64,000 nt of DNA. Origin: Phytohabitans houttuyneae. Its GTDB lineage: Bacteria; Actinomycetota; Actinomycetes; Mycobacteriales; Micromonosporaceae. This document shows, in pieces, positions 1 to 8,969 of the stretch. The number at the start of each line of letters is the position of its first letter. The stretch's first letter is position 1. The DNA lies in assembly GCF_011764425.1 (NCBI RefSeq), contig NZ_BLPF01000001.1, positions 1,851,001 to 1,915,000 of the forward strand. The letters are read 5' to 3'. The position numbers were made by a program, and so were the translations under genes. The notes under the pieces were generated by a model. The model saw only the letters and a list, made by a program, of their open reading frames with translations, searched no databases and was not told where the DNA came from.

Positions 1-1957
1 CGGCGCGGCCGGCTTCCTGTGGCTGCTCGTCGCCGACAACGTCGACCGCGTGCGCCGCTTCGGCCGCCGCTTCACCGGTGACGGCCGCGACGTGGACGTG
101 TGGGAGCCGTCGCCGCTGGCCGCCGCCGGCCGCCGCCTCGCCGTGGTGGGCGTCGCGCTGGCCGTGCTGCTGCCGCTCGCCGTGCCCGGCATGACCACCG
201 GCCTGCTCTCCAACTTCGGGGCGGGCGGCTCCGGCCCGGGCGGCAACGGGCGGGGTGGCGGCGGCCGGGTCGACCTGTTCGCCAACCTGAGCGGCGAGCT
301 GCAGCAGGGCAAAGAGCGCGACATGCTCAAGGTCACCACCAACGACGAAAAGCCGCAGTACATCCGCTTCGGCGTCGCCGACGAGCTGACCCAGGACGGC
401 TTCCGCAACGGTCGCCGCACCTCCAGCAGCCGCCTCAGGGACGGGCTGCCGCCCTTCCAGGAGCCGGGCGTGGCGGGCGTGAGCACCGACAGGTTCCGGG
501 CGACGATCGAGGTAACGGAAGACTTCGACATGGGCCTGCTGCCCATCTACGCCTCGCCGGTCGGCATCGAAAACTTCAAGGGCAACTGGTTCTACGACCC
601 CAACCAGCAGGTCGTGTACTCGGGCGGGTCCTCGGCGCGCAAGCAGAAGTACGCGGTCGAGTACATGAAGACGTCGTTCAGCGCGTCGGCACTGCGGCGG
701 GCGGATCCACTGCCGGCGGACCACCCGCTCGTCAAGCCGTACACCGCGATGCCGACGAACGACACGGTGCAGGAGCAGGTCAACGAGCTGATCGAGGGCA
801 AGACGACCCCGTACGACAAGGTTCGGGCGATCTACGACTTCTTCTCCGTGAAGAACAACTTCACCTACAGCCTGCAGACCGAGCAGGGCACCGGCGGTAC
901 CGCCATCGTCGACTTCCTCACCAAGCGCCGGGGCTTCTGCCAGCAGTACGCGGCGGCGATGGCCTGGATGGTGCGGGCCGCCGGGATCCCCGCGCGGGTG
1001 GCGTTCGGCTTCAGCAGCGGCAGCAACAAGCGCGACGGCGACTCCTTCACGCTGACGAACAAAAACCTGCACGCGTGGACCGAGGTCTACTTCGGCGAGG
1101 CGTACGGCTGGGTGCCCTTCGACGCCACGCCCGCGGCGTCGGTCCTGGGTTCGGTCCGCTCCGACTACGCGCCGGACGTCGACGCGGCCCCGGACCCCGA
1201 GCCCTCCGCGAGCGTCAGCGGCGGGCCGGCACCCGAGGTGAGCGGCGGCACCCTGGGCCCGCAGGATGACGGCAACGACGAGGCCGACCTCGGCGCCGGC
1301 ATCGGGCCGACCACGCCGACGACGCCCAAGTGGCCGTGGTTCACGATCGGCGCGGTGGTCCTGCTGCTCGCCCTCCTGGCCGTACCGGCCCTGCGACGCG
1401 GCCTGCTCCGCCGCCAGCGACAGTCGGTCGGCGGAGGCGGGGGCGCGGCTGCGGCCGCGGTGGGTGCGGACGCCGCCGGCGGCGACGGCCCGCGCATCGT
1501 GGTCACCGACGTGGCGGCAGCCGGGCGGGCCCGCGAAAACGCGCACGCCGCCTGGGCCGAGCTGATCGACACGATGGTCGACTACGGCGTGCCGATCGAC
1601 CTGACCGAGACCCCGCGCGCCACGGCCGGCCGCCTGATCCGGGAGAGCCTCGTCGACGGCCCGTCGGCCGAGGCGGCGCTCCTGCTGGGCCGGGCCGAGG
1701 AACGCGCCCGGTACGCCCGCGACCCACTCCAGGCCGGCCGGCTCGGCGAGGGCCTGCGCGCGGTCCGCAAGGCGCTGGCGAGCCGGGCCAACCGCCGCAC
1801 CCGCCTGATGGCGCGGCTGCTGCCCCCGTCGGTGCTGTTGCGGTGGCGGCTGGCGATCGTGGAGAGCTCGATCCGCACGGTCCTGACCTCGGGCCGCATG
1901 CGCGACGGCCTGATGCGGTGGAGCCCGCGCCGCCTGCTCACCCGCCCGTCCCGCTGA
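1..1957 (+). CDS. TgpA-type membrane transglutaminase (5' end outside window)
   Basis: The frame is open from base 2, so the true start lies upstream and only the C-terminal part is present. A hydrophobic helix (about 140-200) precedes a long extracytoplasmic region. The transglutaminase core shows a Cys in RRGFCQQYAAA (codon 938), a His in NLHAWTEVYFG (codon 1070) and an Asp in WVPFDATPA (codon 1121), giving the Cys-His-Asp triad order. A second membrane helix (about 1336-1396) and a DUF4129-like cytoplasmic tail follow. Family members usually sit behind MoxR ATPase and DUF58 genes, which would be off the left edge. The cellular substrate is unknown. The gene ends just before a strong hairpin. 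Recognition of the family is firm; the precise role is not. Confidence 0.9.
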   Translation, partial: GAAGFLWLLVADNVDRVRRFGRRFTGDGRDVDVWEPSPLAAAGRRLAVVGVALAVLLPLAVPGMTTGLLSNFGAGGSGPGGNGRGGGGRVDLFANLSGELQQGKERDMLKVTTNDEKPQYIRFGVADELTQDGFRNGRRTSSSRLRDGLPPFQEPGVAGVSTDRFRATIEVTEDFDMGLLPIYASPVGIENFKGNWFYDPNQQVVYSGGSSARKQKYAVEYMKTSFSASALRRADPLPADHPLVKPYTAMPTNDTVQEQVNELIEGKTTPYDKVRAIYDFFSVKNNFTYSLQTEQGTGGTAIVDFLTKRRGFCQQYAAAMAWMVRAAGIPARVAFGFSSGSNKRDGDSFTLTNKNLHAWTEVYFGEAYGWVPFDATPAASVLGSVRSDYAPDVDAAPDPEPSASVSGGPAPEVSGGTLGPQDDGNDEADLGAGIGPTTPTTPKWPWFTIGAVVLLLALLAVPALRRGLLRRQRQSVGGGGGAAAAAVGADAAGGDGPRIVVTDVAAAGRARENAHAAWAELIDTMVDYGVPIDLTETPRATAGRLIRESLVDGPSAEAALLLGRAEERARYARDPLQAGRLGEGLRAVRKALASRANRRTRLMARLLPPSVLLRWRLAIVESSIRTVLTSGRMRDGLMRWSPRRLLTRPSR

Positions 1958-1970
1958 CCCGCTTGCCACA

Positions 1971-2000
1971 GTGGCCGCCCTCCGTCCGGAGGGCGGCCAC
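1971..2000 (+). terminator. Hairpin terminator after the transglutaminase gene
   Basis: A 13-bp perfect stem (GTGGCCGCCCTCC / GGAGGGCGGCCAC) with a 4-nt loop lies 14 nt after the stop codon. There is no U-run, as is common for actinobacterial terminators. Confidence 0.7.
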
Positions 2001-2185
2001 GTTCGTCGGTGGCCAAGGCTCGTCGGAGGCCTCATTCAGCGGATGTGCCCCGGTCCGCGCGAGTAGCTGACCGCATGCTCCCGCGGGCACCGCTCCGGTC
2101 GGCGGCTCGCCAGGGCTCGCCGAATTCCCCGACCTACGCTGCCACCCCCGCGGTGGCCCGACCGCCGCCCCCGCACCGCCTGACG

Positions 2186-2320
2186 CTCACCGGCCTGCGC
2201 AACATCGACAAGACCACGCCGCTCACGCTGCCGCAGCCATCAGCCGGCCGTGGACCACCCGCCGCCCGGCCCCGCGCAGTCTGATCTCACCGGCCTCTCA
2301 CAGCATCGACAAGACCGCGC
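2186..2320. repeat. Degenerate 35-bp direct repeat pair
   Basis: CTCACCGGCCT followed by a variable stretch and CATCGACAAGACC occurs at 2186-2220 and again at 2286-2320, exactly 100 bp apart. Function unknown. Confidence 0.5.
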
Positions 2321-2454
2321 TGCCGCGCTCGCACGCCCTCACCCGGCTGTGGGCCACGTGAAGATCCAGGCCATCAAGACCAGTCACCGCGCCGTCCAGT
2401 GAGCGCAGCCCTGCACACGCACGGTCGCCCTCGCCCACGCGCCGTGCCCCACGC

Positions 2455-2473
2455 CACCAACTCCCTGATCAAC
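2455..2473 (-). repeat. Half copy of palindromic repeat family A
   Basis: CACCAACTCCCTGATCAAC is the right arm of the palindromic element seen complete at 2658-2719 and 16425-16480. Confidence 0.6.
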
Positions 2474-2657
2474 GCGGAGACCGGCGCTGGTGACACCCGC
2501 GCGCCTCGGCGCCCCTCGCTCGCGTGACCATGGTCTGCGCAGGAACACTGCTGGCAGTCCACGGTCAGCCGCAGAGCCGTGATCGCGCGGGTGGGCACAG
2601 GTCCAGCGCCGCGGCGCGCCCTCGCACTCATGGCCACCGCGACCGTGCTGGGCAACT

Positions 2658-2719
2658 GTTGATCAGGGAGTTGGTGGGCGTGTCGGCCGGCGTGTCCACC
2701 CACAAGGTCCCTGATCAAC
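2658..2719. repeat. Palindromic repeat family A, full copy
   Basis: The left arm GTTGATCAGGGAGTTGGTG pairs with the right arm CACAAGGTCCCTGATCAAC around a loop containing GGCGTGTCGGCCGGCGTGTC. The reverse complement of the copy at 16425-16480 shares both the arms and the loop core, so this is a dispersed element and not a chance hairpin. Confidence 0.7.
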
Positions 2720-3209
2720 GGCGAGGGGCAGCCGAGGAGCCAGCCCTGGCCCAGGGCTCCCGCGCACACGAGGGGAGTGTGGCGCGCGCGCTGCTCCTGC
2801 GGCATCACGAGCGCATCCCTCGATCGGTGCGGCTCGTCAAAGGGCTGGCGAGTAGCCGACCCCTCGATCGCCGTATTTCGCGCGGCAGTCGTGCCGGCCC
2901 CTCGATCAACGCGCGCGGCGCTACAGCTCTCGGATGGGTCGGGGCTTGCCTTTGGGGTGACGCTGGTCGACCGCGGAAGGTGAGGCTGCGGGAACGCACC
3001 CCAAGAAAACGCTCCGGTGCGCTCCACGTTTCCCCAGGGGTCCGCGCAACGGGCCGGACTACGACGGACAGTGAAGCGGTAGCTCGCCGCTCATGGGGTT
3101 TGACCTTCCGCGCGACAAGAGCGCGCGGGCGTCAGGGCATGGTGACGGAGGAGGCGAAGATCGGCAAACGCGGGCAGGCTTCAGCGGCGGACCGCCTCAG
3201 GGGGTTGGG

Positions 3210-3596
3210 TCAGCGGTGGCCTTCCGGCCGCTGACGCCACCTTTCCTCCAGGCGGTCGACGAACGACATCCGGCGACCGCGGGTGCGGCGGGAGGTGGTG
3301 CCTCCCACGACACGGAGGTCGGCGGGCGACTGTCCTTTGCGGTGCGAACGCATCGCGAACGCCGCGGCGCTGAGCATGACCACGAACCCCGCCACGCCGA
3401 GCAGTGTCAGCTCTGTAACCGTGCCGTAGACAACCAACGCGAGACCGACCGCGATAACGCCGACAGCGAGCAGCAGACGACGTCGCGCATGGAAGCGCGG
3501 GTCGCTGGCGCGAACGGCCGAGGCGAACTTCGGGTCCTCGGCCAGCGACTGCTCGATCTGCTCGAACAGGCGCTGCTCATGCTCAGAGAGCGGCAC
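3210..3596 (-). CDS. DUF3040 membrane protein
   Basis: A 128-aa protein beginning MPLSEHEQRLFEQIEQSL, the hallmark N-terminus of DUF3040. It has a short cytoplasmic helix, then two membrane helices (about residues 40-60 and 64-82), then a basic tail rich in Arg. Such genes are widespread next to cell-division and dinB loci in actinobacteria; the function is unknown. It lies downstream of dinB on the same strand with a 235-bp gap, so it probably has its own promoter. Length is normal for the family. Confidence 0.88.
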   Translation of the reverse strand: MPLSEHEQRLFEQIEQSLAEDPKFASAVRASDPRFHARRRLLLAVGVIAVGLALVVYGTVTELTLLGVAGFVVMLSAAAFAMRSHRKGQSPADLRVVGGTTSRRTRGRRMSFVDRLEERWRQRPEGHR

Positions 3597-3831
3597 GGCA
3601 CTCCTCCCCGGTCACGTAGGCCGGCCCGGGCGGACCGACAGACCGTGGCAGCCAAACCGACTGCTTACCCGCCAGTCTACGAGGGGGTAAGCGGCTCGGA
3701 AAGCGGGACGACCCACGGCCTGAGTGATTTTCGGTCCACCGCAGGTCACCGGGTCGCAGAAAGCATGTCACCTGCCGTCTGAAATGCCAGATCAAGCGTG
3801 CCGGAGGTCGGATAGTGGACATGCGGATCGC

Positions 3832-5112
3832 TCAGCCGTCGTCGGCGCGGCGGAGGAGGCTCGCCGGGCGAACCACCGCGCGGCCGAACTTCGCCGCGGC
3901 CGCGTCCACGGCTGCCTCGGCGTCCCGCCAGCCGTGCTCGGGCTCGCCCAGCGCGGGCTGATGCGGGGTGGCGCCGGCCTGGGTCAGGCCCTCGACCCGC
4001 ACCCCCACCAGGCGGATCCGGCCGCCGAGGCCCTGCTGGTCGGCGCCCGCGCGGCGGGTCCCGGCGGCACCGCCGACTCCCAGTGCCTCCCACAGGGCCC
4101 AGGCCGTGTCGAAGATTTCGCGTGCCACGTCGGTCGGTCCGGGCAGCGTGCGGGAGCGGCTGACCGTGCGGAAGTCGGCCATCCGCACCTTGATGGAGAC
4201 GGTGCGCCCCACCTGGCCGGAGCGGCGCAGGCGGGCGCCGGTCTTTTCGGAGAGGGAGAGCAGCGCGCGGCGGATCACGGCGGGGTCCGCCACATCTGTG
4301 TCGAACGTCACTTCCGCCCCAATGGACTTGTCAACCAGCTCTGGTGTCACCCGTCGCGGATCACGCCCCCAGGACAGCTCGTGCAAGTGGGTGGAGGCGG
4401 CCTCGCCGAGCCCGCTGCGCAGCATGCCCACCGGTGCGCGGGCGACGTCGCCGACCGTGCGAAGGCCGAGGCGGCCCAGCGTCTCGGCCGCCTTCTCCCC
4501 CACACCCCACAGCGCGGCCACCGGCAGCGGGTGGAGGAACTCGAGCACCTGGTCGGCGGGCACCACGAGCAGGCCGTCGGGCTTGGCGCGGGTGGAGCCG
4601 AGCTTGGCCACGAACTTGGTCGGCGCCACGCCCACCGAACACGTTAGCCCCAGCTCATCCTGCACCCGCGAGCGGATGAGGCGGGCGATGGCGGCGGGCG
4701 GCCCGAGCAGCCGCCGCGCGCCGGCCACGTCGAGAAACGCCTCGTCCAGCGAGAGCGGCTCGACCAGCGGGGTGACGTCGCGGAAGATGCCCATCACCGC
4801 GCGGGAGGCCGCCGTGTACGCCGTGAAGTCGGGCGGGATGAACACCGCGGCGGGGCACAGAGCCCGCGCGCGGGCGGTGGGCATCGCGCTGCGGACGCCG
4901 AACTCCCTCGCCTCGTAGCTGGCGGAGCTGACCACGCCGCGCGGGCCCACGCCGCCGACCACGACGGGCCGCCCCTTCAGCGAGGGGTCGCGGTGCACCT
5001 CGACCGACGCGTAGAACGCGTCCATGTCGACGTGGAGGATGGGGCTGCCGCTGTCGTCGCCCTCCGGACCGAAGCGCGAATCGCCGCGCGGCACCGCCTG
5101 GCTCCGACCCAT
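3832..5112 (-). CDS. dinB: DNA polymerase IV (Y family)
   Basis: A 426-aa translesion polymerase. The catalytic palm is intact: ILHVDMDAFYASVE gives Asp29 and Asp31, and PLSLDEAFLDV gives Asp123/Glu124. The helix-hairpin-helix region (LWGVGEKAAETLGRLG) and the little-finger domain follow. The first 24 residues precede the conserved core and could be shorter in reality. The tail lacks an obvious QLxLF beta-clamp motif where DinB usually carries one, which is unusual. No LexA box is visible at its start. The gene behind it in transcription order is DUF3040; upstream sits the phosphodiesterase gene, 9 bp away. Confidence 0.95.
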   Translation of the reverse strand: MGRSQAVPRGDSRFGPEGDDSGSPILHVDMDAFYASVEVHRDPSLKGRPVVVGGVGPRGVVSSASYEAREFGVRSAMPTARARALCPAAVFIPPDFTAYTAASRAVMGIFRDVTPLVEPLSLDEAFLDVAGARRLLGPPAAIARLIRSRVQDELGLTCSVGVAPTKFVAKLGSTRAKPDGLLVVPADQVLEFLHPLPVAALWGVGEKAAETLGRLGLRTVGDVARAPVGMLRSGLGEAASTHLHELSWGRDPRRVTPELVDKSIGAEVTFDTDVADPAVIRRALLSLSEKTGARLRRSGQVGRTVSIKVRMADFRTVSRSRTLPGPTDVAREIFDTAWALWEALGVGGAAGTRRAGADQQGLGGRIRLVGVRVEGLTQAGATPHQPALGEPEHGWRDAEAAVDAAAAKFGRAVVRPASLLRRADDG

Positions 5113-5121
5113 GACCGCAGG

Positions 5122-6270
5122 CTAGACCGCCCGTACGACAATCAGCGGGACCATCATCTCGGCCGCCGTGTACGAGCCGTGGTAGGCCACGAGCTTGGCC
5201 ACCGTCTCCGGCTCTCGCGCGGTGGCGAGCACGGCGGTGAGGCCGTTGCTGGTCACCACGACGTCGCCGATGCGGGCGAGGTGGGCGTCGGACACCCGGC
5301 CGAACCAGCCGCCCTCGACCACCTCCTCGCGCGGCGCCACCCACGCGTGCTCGCCGAGCACCTCCCGCCACGCCGCCAGCACGTCGTCGGTGGCGCCCGG
5401 GAGGGTGTGCAGGTAGCGCACCCGCGGCTCGCCGGCGACCACGCGGATGCCGGCGCTGAGGCGGGCGTCGGCGTCCACGTCGTACCGCCCCTCGCCGGGC
5501 ACGTCGAGCTGCCCGTGGTCGGCGGTGATGAGCAGCGCCGCGTCGGCCGGCAGCCCTTCGACAAGCCGCGCGAGCGGGCCGTCGAGCTCGGAGACCGCCG
5601 CCCGCCACTCCGGCGAGTCGACGCCGAAGCGGTGGCCGGCCGAGTCGATCGTCGGGTGGTAGCCCACGACCAGCGCCCGCCCGTCGGCGGCGAGGCCGTC
5701 GAGCATGCCGGTGACCAGCGAATCCACGTCGGGCGCCGCGCGGTAGTCGCCGCCGCGCCAGGCGGCCGCGGTGAGGCCGCTCCCCGCGTACTCCGGGCGG
5801 CTCACCACGCTCACCGCCACGCCGGCCGCCCGCGCCACGGCCAGCCGGCTGGGCACGGGCTGCCACACCAGCGGGTCGGGATCATCCCACCACTGGGTGT
5901 GGTTGAGGACCCGGTCGGTGCCCGGCACGTTCACCGTGAAGGCGAGCAGGCCGTGCGCGCCGGGCACGGCTCCCGCGCCGATCGACGCGAGACCCGCCGG
6001 CGTCGTCGAGGGAAAAACGGAGGTCAGGTCCGTGGCGGCGAGCGCCACGTCGCCCAGGGTCGGTGCGTGAGGGGTCGCCAAGGGGATTTGGTACGAGCCG
6101 AGTCCGTCGACCACGAGCACGGCGATCCGGCGTACCCCCTCGAGTCGGGCGGTGAGGCCGAGCGGATCGGGCGCCGGGACGCCGAGGACCGCGAGTGCGC
6201 TGGGCAGCAGCTCGGCGAGGCTGGCCCGTCCGTAGGCCGGCCGCACGTGGTCGAGCGGCCCGACGGTCAT
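5122..6270 (-). CDS. Alkaline phosphatase / nucleotide pyrophosphatase family protein
   Basis: A 382-aa protein of the alkaline-phosphatase superfamily (type I phosphodiesterase/nucleotide pyrophosphatase). Metal-site signatures are visible: VLVVDGLGS near the N-terminus, the nucleophile Thr in TSVFPSTTPAGLASIGAG, the HPTIDSAGHRFG segment, and ITADHG with its Asp-His pair. The substrate is not predictable from sequence. The ATG at 6270 was chosen because it gives a 4-bp overlap (ATGA) with the upstream methyltransferase stop, implying translational coupling. A longer open frame upstream is only a shadow of that methyltransferase. dinB follows 9 bp downstream, so the three genes probably form one transcript. 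Confidence 0.88.
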   Translation of the reverse strand: MTVGPLDHVRPAYGRASLAELLPSALAVLGVPAPDPLGLTARLEGVRRIAVLVVDGLGSYQIPLATPHAPTLGDVALAATDLTSVFPSTTPAGLASIGAGAVPGAHGLLAFTVNVPGTDRVLNHTQWWDDPDPLVWQPVPSRLAVARAAGVAVSVVSRPEYAGSGLTAAAWRGGDYRAAPDVDSLVTGMLDGLAADGRALVVGYHPTIDSAGHRFGVDSPEWRAAVSELDGPLARLVEGLPADAALLITADHGQLDVPGEGRYDVDADARLSAGIRVVAGEPRVRYLHTLPGATDDVLAAWREVLGEHAWVAPREEVVEGGWFGRVSDAHLARIGDVVVTSNGLTAVLATAREPETVAKLVAYHGSYTAAEMMVPLIVVRAV

Positions 6271-7007
6271 GAGGCCGGGCGGCGGGCGAAGAGGTGCAGT
6301 TGGGCGGCGATGTCCCGGTAGGGCGGGTGGGCAGCCGCCGCCATCTCCAGGTCGATCACCGCTTGGGGTTCGCCGTCGGCGACCGTGGCGGGCAGGAGGT
6401 CGGCCAGCACGCGTACCCCATGGATCTCGGAAACCTCGAGCCCCGCGGAGCGCAGCAGCGCGGCGGCCGTCTCCGCGTCGTAGCGCCGCCGCAGCGTGTC
6501 CTTGGGTCCGGCGCAGCCGTGCGGGTCGGTGAGGAGCGCCGCGGCGTCGGCGAGATGGCCGTTGACCGCGCGGGCGAGCACCGCGGCCGCCTTGCCGGCC
6601 ACGAGCACGCTCGCCGCCCCACCCGGGCGCAGCGCGGCGGTGACCGCGCCCACCACGCCGGCGGGGCTGTCGACGACCTCCAGCACGGAGTGGCACAGCA
6701 CCAGGTCGGCCGCGCCCGGCTCGACCAGGCCGGCGAGCGCGTCGCCGTCGCCCTGCACGGCCCGGATCCGGTCGGCGACCCCGGCCTCCGCGGCCCGGCG
6801 GGTCAGCGCGGCGAGCGCGTCCGGGCTGGCGTCGACGACCGTCACGCGGTGGCCGTCTTCGGCGAGCGGCACGGCGAATCCGCCGGTGCCGCCGCCCACG
6901 TCGAGCACGGTGAGCGCGCGGCCGCTCTGCCGCTCGATCTCGCGACGCAGGGCCGCCCAGACGACGGCGGTCCGCGGTCCGCTGCGCTGTGCGCGGGTCA
7001 ACTCCAT
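6267..7007 (-). CDS. Class I SAM-dependent methyltransferase
   Basis: A 246-aa Rossmann-fold methyltransferase. Motif I is clear in VLDVGGGTGGFAVPLA, the acidic ribose-binding residue is in VTVVDASPDAL, and the later GDGDAL and LVLCHSVLEVV segments match motifs II and III. It resembles small-molecule methyltransferases of the UbiE/BioC type, but the substrate is unknown. It heads the methyltransferase - phosphodiesterase - dinB run, overlapping the phosphodiesterase by 4 bp. In this genomic neighbourhood other actinobacteria carry a similar methyltransferase next to dinB, which supports an intact gene with no obvious relation to DNA repair. Confidence 0.87.
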   Translation of the reverse strand: MELTRAQRSGPRTAVVWAALRREIERQSGRALTVLDVGGGTGGFAVPLAEDGHRVTVVDASPDALAALTRRAAEAGVADRIRAVQGDGDALAGLVEPGAADLVLCHSVLEVVDSPAGVVGAVTAALRPGGAASVLVAGKAAAVLARAVNGHLADAAALLTDPHGCAGPKDTLRRRYDAETAAALLRSAGLEVSEIHGVRVLADLLPATVADGEPQAVIDLEMAAAAHPPYRDIAAQLHLFARRPAS

Positions 7008-7143
7008 GCCCTACCTCGCTCCGTGGCCTCGCGGCACCCGCTCATTTCCGCAGCCTATGCCAGGGGCCGGGACCACAGGTGGCGGAGCCCCACGGCCTCC
7101 GCCACCAGGCTGTCCACTGTAATCGCGCTTAACGGTTTATCCG

Positions 7144-8363
7144 TCAGCCACGAGCGAGGATCTGGCCGACCGCCGTGGCCTTGTCGCCGAGCATGGCGCG
7201 CAGCCGCAGCGCGATGTCCTCCGGCTCGTCGCCCGGCCCGAACGCCTGCACGACCTGGTCGGGCACCGCGTCGATGCCGACCTGGATGCTGGTCAGGTCG
7301 AGCTGGAGCTGAGTCTTCGTCTCCTCGTCGACGTTGCCCACGGCGGTGGCGAGGGCCTTGACCGCGTCGGTCATCCAACCGGCCCACACGTGCAGCGGCA
7401 CCTTGCCGTCGCCGGTGGGGTTGGGGATGGCAACTGCCGTGGTGTAGTGCGCGTCCCGAAGCTGCTGGGCCTGCTGGGGGGTCATCTCGTTGTACTCCGA
7501 TCTGCCCTGCCAGACCGCGAGGGACTCCCCGCGGAGCACGGACAGGACACCGTCAAGGGCGGACCAGTCCTCACAGAACTGCCGGATGATCGAAAGGTGG
7601 ATGTGCCACAGGTGGGTCTCGTCGCGTCCCGGGTCGGGCCCCGCGTCGGCGCCGACGCCGAGCGGCCGCCCGCCGGTGAGCACGTAGCAGTAGACAGTGC
7701 TGCTGTTTTTCGTGCCGATGAACTCGCGCAGCACCGGCCCGCGCGGTGTGTAGAGGCGTGGGTCGCGCGAACGGGCCGCGCTGTCCAGCCGCCCCGTGTA
7801 GTTGCGCATGGCGGCGTCGGACATGCTCAGGTCGATCGCCGACGCCAGCGTGCCCGAGCCCTTGCGGTCGGCGGCGACGTCGCGAACCGAGTAGTCGGAC
7901 GGTGGCAACGCGTTGCGGTAGTTGTGGTAGCCGGGTTTCGCCGCATACACCCGCCGAGCAGCGCCGAAGGCTCGAAGCGGTCGAAGTCGGTCCACAGTCG
8001 CCAGATGGCGGCGGAGATGCGGCTCGGGTTGGGGTTGCCGGCCAGGATGGCGAGGTCGTCACCGTCGGCCTCGGACGCGGCCTCGGCGATGGCCGAGAGG
8101 GCCACGTCGCGGGCGCTGGTCACCGGGGCGGCGGATGGGTCGGGCAGGGCGAGCACGTCGTACTCCTGGCCGATGGCGCAGTCGATGGCGAGATCGTCGG
8201 TCAGCGGCTGCGGCTCGGGGTCGCGGACGTGGAAGGCGCCGTCGCGCCAGTCGTAGAACCACGCCCGCCCGCTGGGCTTGTCGCCCAGGAGAAACCCGCT
8301 GGGGTAGCGACTGATCCGCACCTGACCGTCCAGTGGGCCGCCATGGCAGCGTCCCTCGTGCAC
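7144..8363 (-). pseudogene. M15-like peptidase-type protein, frameshifted as read
   Basis: Two overlapping frames make one protein of about 405 aa: the GTG at 8363 (preceded by GGAAGGGAG) encodes the N-terminal part through FEPSALLGG, and the frame shifts near 7950 to continue VYAAKPGYHNYRNALPPSDYS to the stop at 7144. One added G in the run GGCGGGTG would restore it. The central part has AIDLSM and HLWHIHLSI, resembling the metal-ligand motifs of VanY/M15 peptidases and phage-type lysins; the last 100 residues look helical (KTQLQLDL...). The N-terminal 130 residues have no recognised family. Function as a cell-wall peptidase is inferred only. The break may be a sequence error. Confidence 0.6.
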
Positions 8364-8405
8364 GGTGCTGCTCCCTTCCTCAACGGGGGATCGTAGGGTC
8401 GGGCT

Positions 8406-8828
8406 ATGAGCACCGACGACCAGGCAGAGTGGCACAGGCGTCGGCGCCACGCGGTCACCGTACACGCCGAAGCTCAAGAGCGCCTGAGGGCGGTGGAGGT
8501 CGCGCAGGCGCGTGCGCTGGTGGCCGACTTCGTCCGCCGGGCGCGCGAGCGGGGCCTGGCGACGGAACCGCTGGTGGCGCGGGCGTACAGCGGCCGGGGC
8601 CGGTACCGGACCGGGCTGCGGGGCTGGTACCTGAAAGCGGATCGATCGATAGCCGTCGCTGAGGATGGCGTCTTCCACCTGCTCGCCGTGCCGGCCAGCC
8701 TGCGGGCCCGCATCACCGGCGTCACCCTCCGGGGTGATGATCCGCCGCTCGTGGTCGGCCGCGGCGGACGGGACGGCGAGTCGATCCCGCTCGCCACGCT
8801 TCTCGAGCAGGCGCTGAGCAGGGAATGA
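8406..8828 (+). CDS. Hypothetical protein
   Basis: A 140-aa soluble protein that I do not recognise. It has a charged helical first half (HRRRRHAVTVHAEAQERLRAVEVAQARALVADFVRRA) and a compact second half (GRGRYRTGLRGWYLKADRSIAVAEDG...FHLLAVP) ending in EQALSRE. It is divergent from the M15-like gene with only 42 bp between starts, so the two share a control region. Codon use is normal for the window, which supports a real gene. Confidence 0.6.
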   Translation: MSTDDQAEWHRRRRHAVTVHAEAQERLRAVEVAQARALVADFVRRARERGLATEPLVARAYSGRGRYRTGLRGWYLKADRSIAVAEDGVFHLLAVPASLRARITGVTLRGDDPPLVVGRGGRDGESIPLATLLEQALSRE

Positions 8829-8842
8829 GGGCATTTCTGAAA

Positions 8843-8860
8843 ACGGACAGGTACGTCCGT
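8843..8860. promoter_or_regulatory. Candidate operator upstream of the MMPL exporter
   Basis: ACGGAC-AGGTAC-GTCCGT is an 18-bp perfect-armed dyad 110 bp before the exporter start. Such dyads are typical of TetR-family operators, but no regulator gene is adjacent. Confidence 0.4.
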
Positions 8861-8969
8861 CGTCCCTTAGGGGTATCAGGGGCGTAAGCCGATGCGTATT
8901 GACGATGCGCGACCGGCGTGCACGGCGCAACATGTAGCCGAATCGAATGCGTGTGTCCACGGGGGATTC

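Larger units (their letters stand above)
1958..3209. other. Gene-free stretch with degenerate repeats
   Basis: I see no convincing gene in these 1.25 kb. Open frames on both strands (up to 236 aa) have no recognisable family, no good ribosome-binding site and a composition rich in Arg, Ala and Pro, as expected for chance frames in GC-rich DNA. The stretch contains the terminator, a degenerate 35-bp direct repeat and two copies of a palindromic repeat also found between imuB and dnaE2. Confidence 0.6.

Noticed and set aside
2374-3027. Long open frame on the minus strand (217 aa) in the gene-free stretch
   Set aside because: No family resemblance, no ribosome site, crosses the palindromic repeats; composition is that of chance frames in GC-rich DNA.
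8892-8969. Upstream ATG start for the MMPL exporter
   Set aside because: The extra 26 residues are hydrophilic with Cys and His and unlike the family; ATG 8970 has the better ribosome site.
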